A stretch of DNA of 64,000 nt from the NCBI RefSeq assembly GCF_900111745.1, contig NZ_FOIJ01000002.1:434001-498000 (forward strand), given 5' to 3'. The notes below the pieces were generated by a model. It was not told where the DNA came from and did no database searches. It saw only the letters and a program-made list of their open reading frames with translations. This DNA is from Stigmatella erecta. GTDB taxonomy: Bacteria; Myxococcota; Myxococcia; Myxococcales; Myxococcaceae. A program made the position numbers and the translations under genes. Positions within the stretch are counted from its first letter, which is position 1. Each line of letters starts with the position of its first letter. Positions 63,494 through 64,000 of the stretch are shown here, one piece after another.

Positions 63494-64000
63494 TGCGGCT
63501 CGTCGCGCTCCTGGCGGTGCTGGCCTGCGGCCTCACGGGGTGCAAGCGCAGCCAGGAGCCCCGCCCCGAGCAAGCCCCCGCGCCGCGGGCGGCCCCGGGC
63601 GCGGTCCTCCTGCTGTCGGCCGACACGCGCGGGTACCTGGGCCCCTGCGGGTGCAGCGAGAACATGCGCGGCGGCATCGCCCGCGCCGCCTGGCAGGTGG
63701 AGGAGGCCCGGAAGGGCGCCCTGCCCCTCCTCTATATCGATGGGGGCGACAGCCTCTTCGGCCACGCCACACTCACCCCCTCCCAGGTGCCCCAGGAGGA
63801 GCTCAAGGCGAAGACGCTCGCGGAGGCGATGAAGCGCATGGGCGTGGCGGTGCGCGCCGCCGGGGAGCTCGACCGGGTGCGGGGCGAGGCCTTCCTCCAG
63901 GGGCTCGGCCTGCCGGAGCTGCCCGCGGGCGCGGTGAAGCTCCTGCCCGCCGGGGACCGGCAGGTGGGCGTGGTGGCCGCCCAGGACGCGGCCCAGCTCG
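63493..64000 (+). CDS. 5'-nucleotidase/metallophosphatase-like lipoprotein (N-terminal part)
   Basis: About 169 residues are visible; the gene continues past the right edge. Signal LVALLAVLACGLTGC with lipobox (Cys17). LLLSADTRGYLGPCGCSENMRGGIARAAW and LLYIDGGDSLFGH resemble the group of UshA-like metallophosphatases that carry a CGC motif and are often met near electron-transport genes. The second half of the metal site (NH and GH motifs) lies beyond the window. Coupled to the receiver upstream. Confidence 0.7.
   Translation, partial: MRLVALLAVLACGLTGCKRSQEPRPEQAPAPRAAPGAVLLLSADTRGYLGPCGCSENMRGGIARAAWQVEEARKGALPLLYIDGGDSLFGHATLTPSQVPQEELKAKTLAEAMKRMGVAVRAAGELDRVRGEAFLQGLGLPELPAGAVKLLPAGDRQVGVVAAQDAAQL

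Overview
The window is GC-rich chromosomal DNA (roughly 70% G+C by eye, strong G/C third-position bias) from a myxobacterium, most likely a Stigmatella/Cystobacter/Archangium-type member of the Cystobacterineae. The clues are a SitI6-type double-CxxCG immunity protein, a MYXO-CTERM-like C-terminal tail, an atypical flagellum-like type III secretion locus of the kind known in Myxococcales, many Kelch/HYR/NBR1-Ig secreted proteins, and a Rho and an RNase E/G with very long disordered extensions. The species call is inference. I saw no rRNA, tRNA, CRISPR array, insertion sequence or prophage.

Layout. 1-2 kb: an SMC/SbcC-like ATPase (cut by the window edge) translationally coupled to an Mre11/SbcD-like phosphoesterase, next to a relatively AT-rich pocket with a small PUA/EVE-like gene. 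2-5.8 kb: a fully overlapping four-gene operon with two radical SAM proteins (STM4011 and STM4012 types), an alkaline-phosphatase-superfamily hydrolase (STM4013 type) and a HAD phosphatase. 6-8.6 kb: two secreted trypsin-like proteases. 8.7-10.1 kb: a WbuC-type cupin, a 31-codon lipoprotein leader that looks like the stump of a SitA toxin, and a SitI6 immunity protein, all overlapping. 10.3-14.4 kb: a CBS-domain protein, then an iron alcohol dehydrogenase, a glutamine-synthetase-like ligase and a class I amidotransferase that may form a gamma-glutamyl amine pathway. 15-16.5 kb: a secreted coiled-coil protein ending in a PD-(D/E)XK nuclease-like motif. 16.6-19.3 kb: a two-subunit molybdenum hydroxylase. 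19.3-24.8 kb: an OmpA/TSP3 protein and a 1299-residue Kelch/HYR lipoprotein. 25-36.7 kb: housekeeping genes (AI-2E permease, rho, ligA, acylphosphatase, DUF3052, RNase E/G, BrkB, IHF/HU).

36.7-45.4 kb: an eleven-gene minus-strand type III secretion operon whose core order (FliN/SctQ, FliO, SctR, SctS, SctT, SctU, SctV) copies a flagellar operon. No ATPase, stator or secretin gene lies within the window. 45.6-46.4 kb: PilZ and CheY-like proteins. 46.4-55 kb: a complete moxR-DUF58-bat operon (Bat/aerotolerance type) for envelope-associated von Willebrand A proteins. 55-64 kb: an alpha/beta hydrolase, a methyltransferase, a ZIP transporter, a COG3014/LpoB lipoprotein module with two unknown exported proteins, an MscS-type channel, a receiver protein, and the start of a 5'-nucleotidase-like lipoprotein.

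Genes are packed tightly. Four-base ATGA/GTGA overlaps are the rule inside operons and were used to fix many starts. The least explained parts are the flagellum-like secretion locus, the decayed Sit locus, the exported nuclease-like protein and the radical SAM operon.
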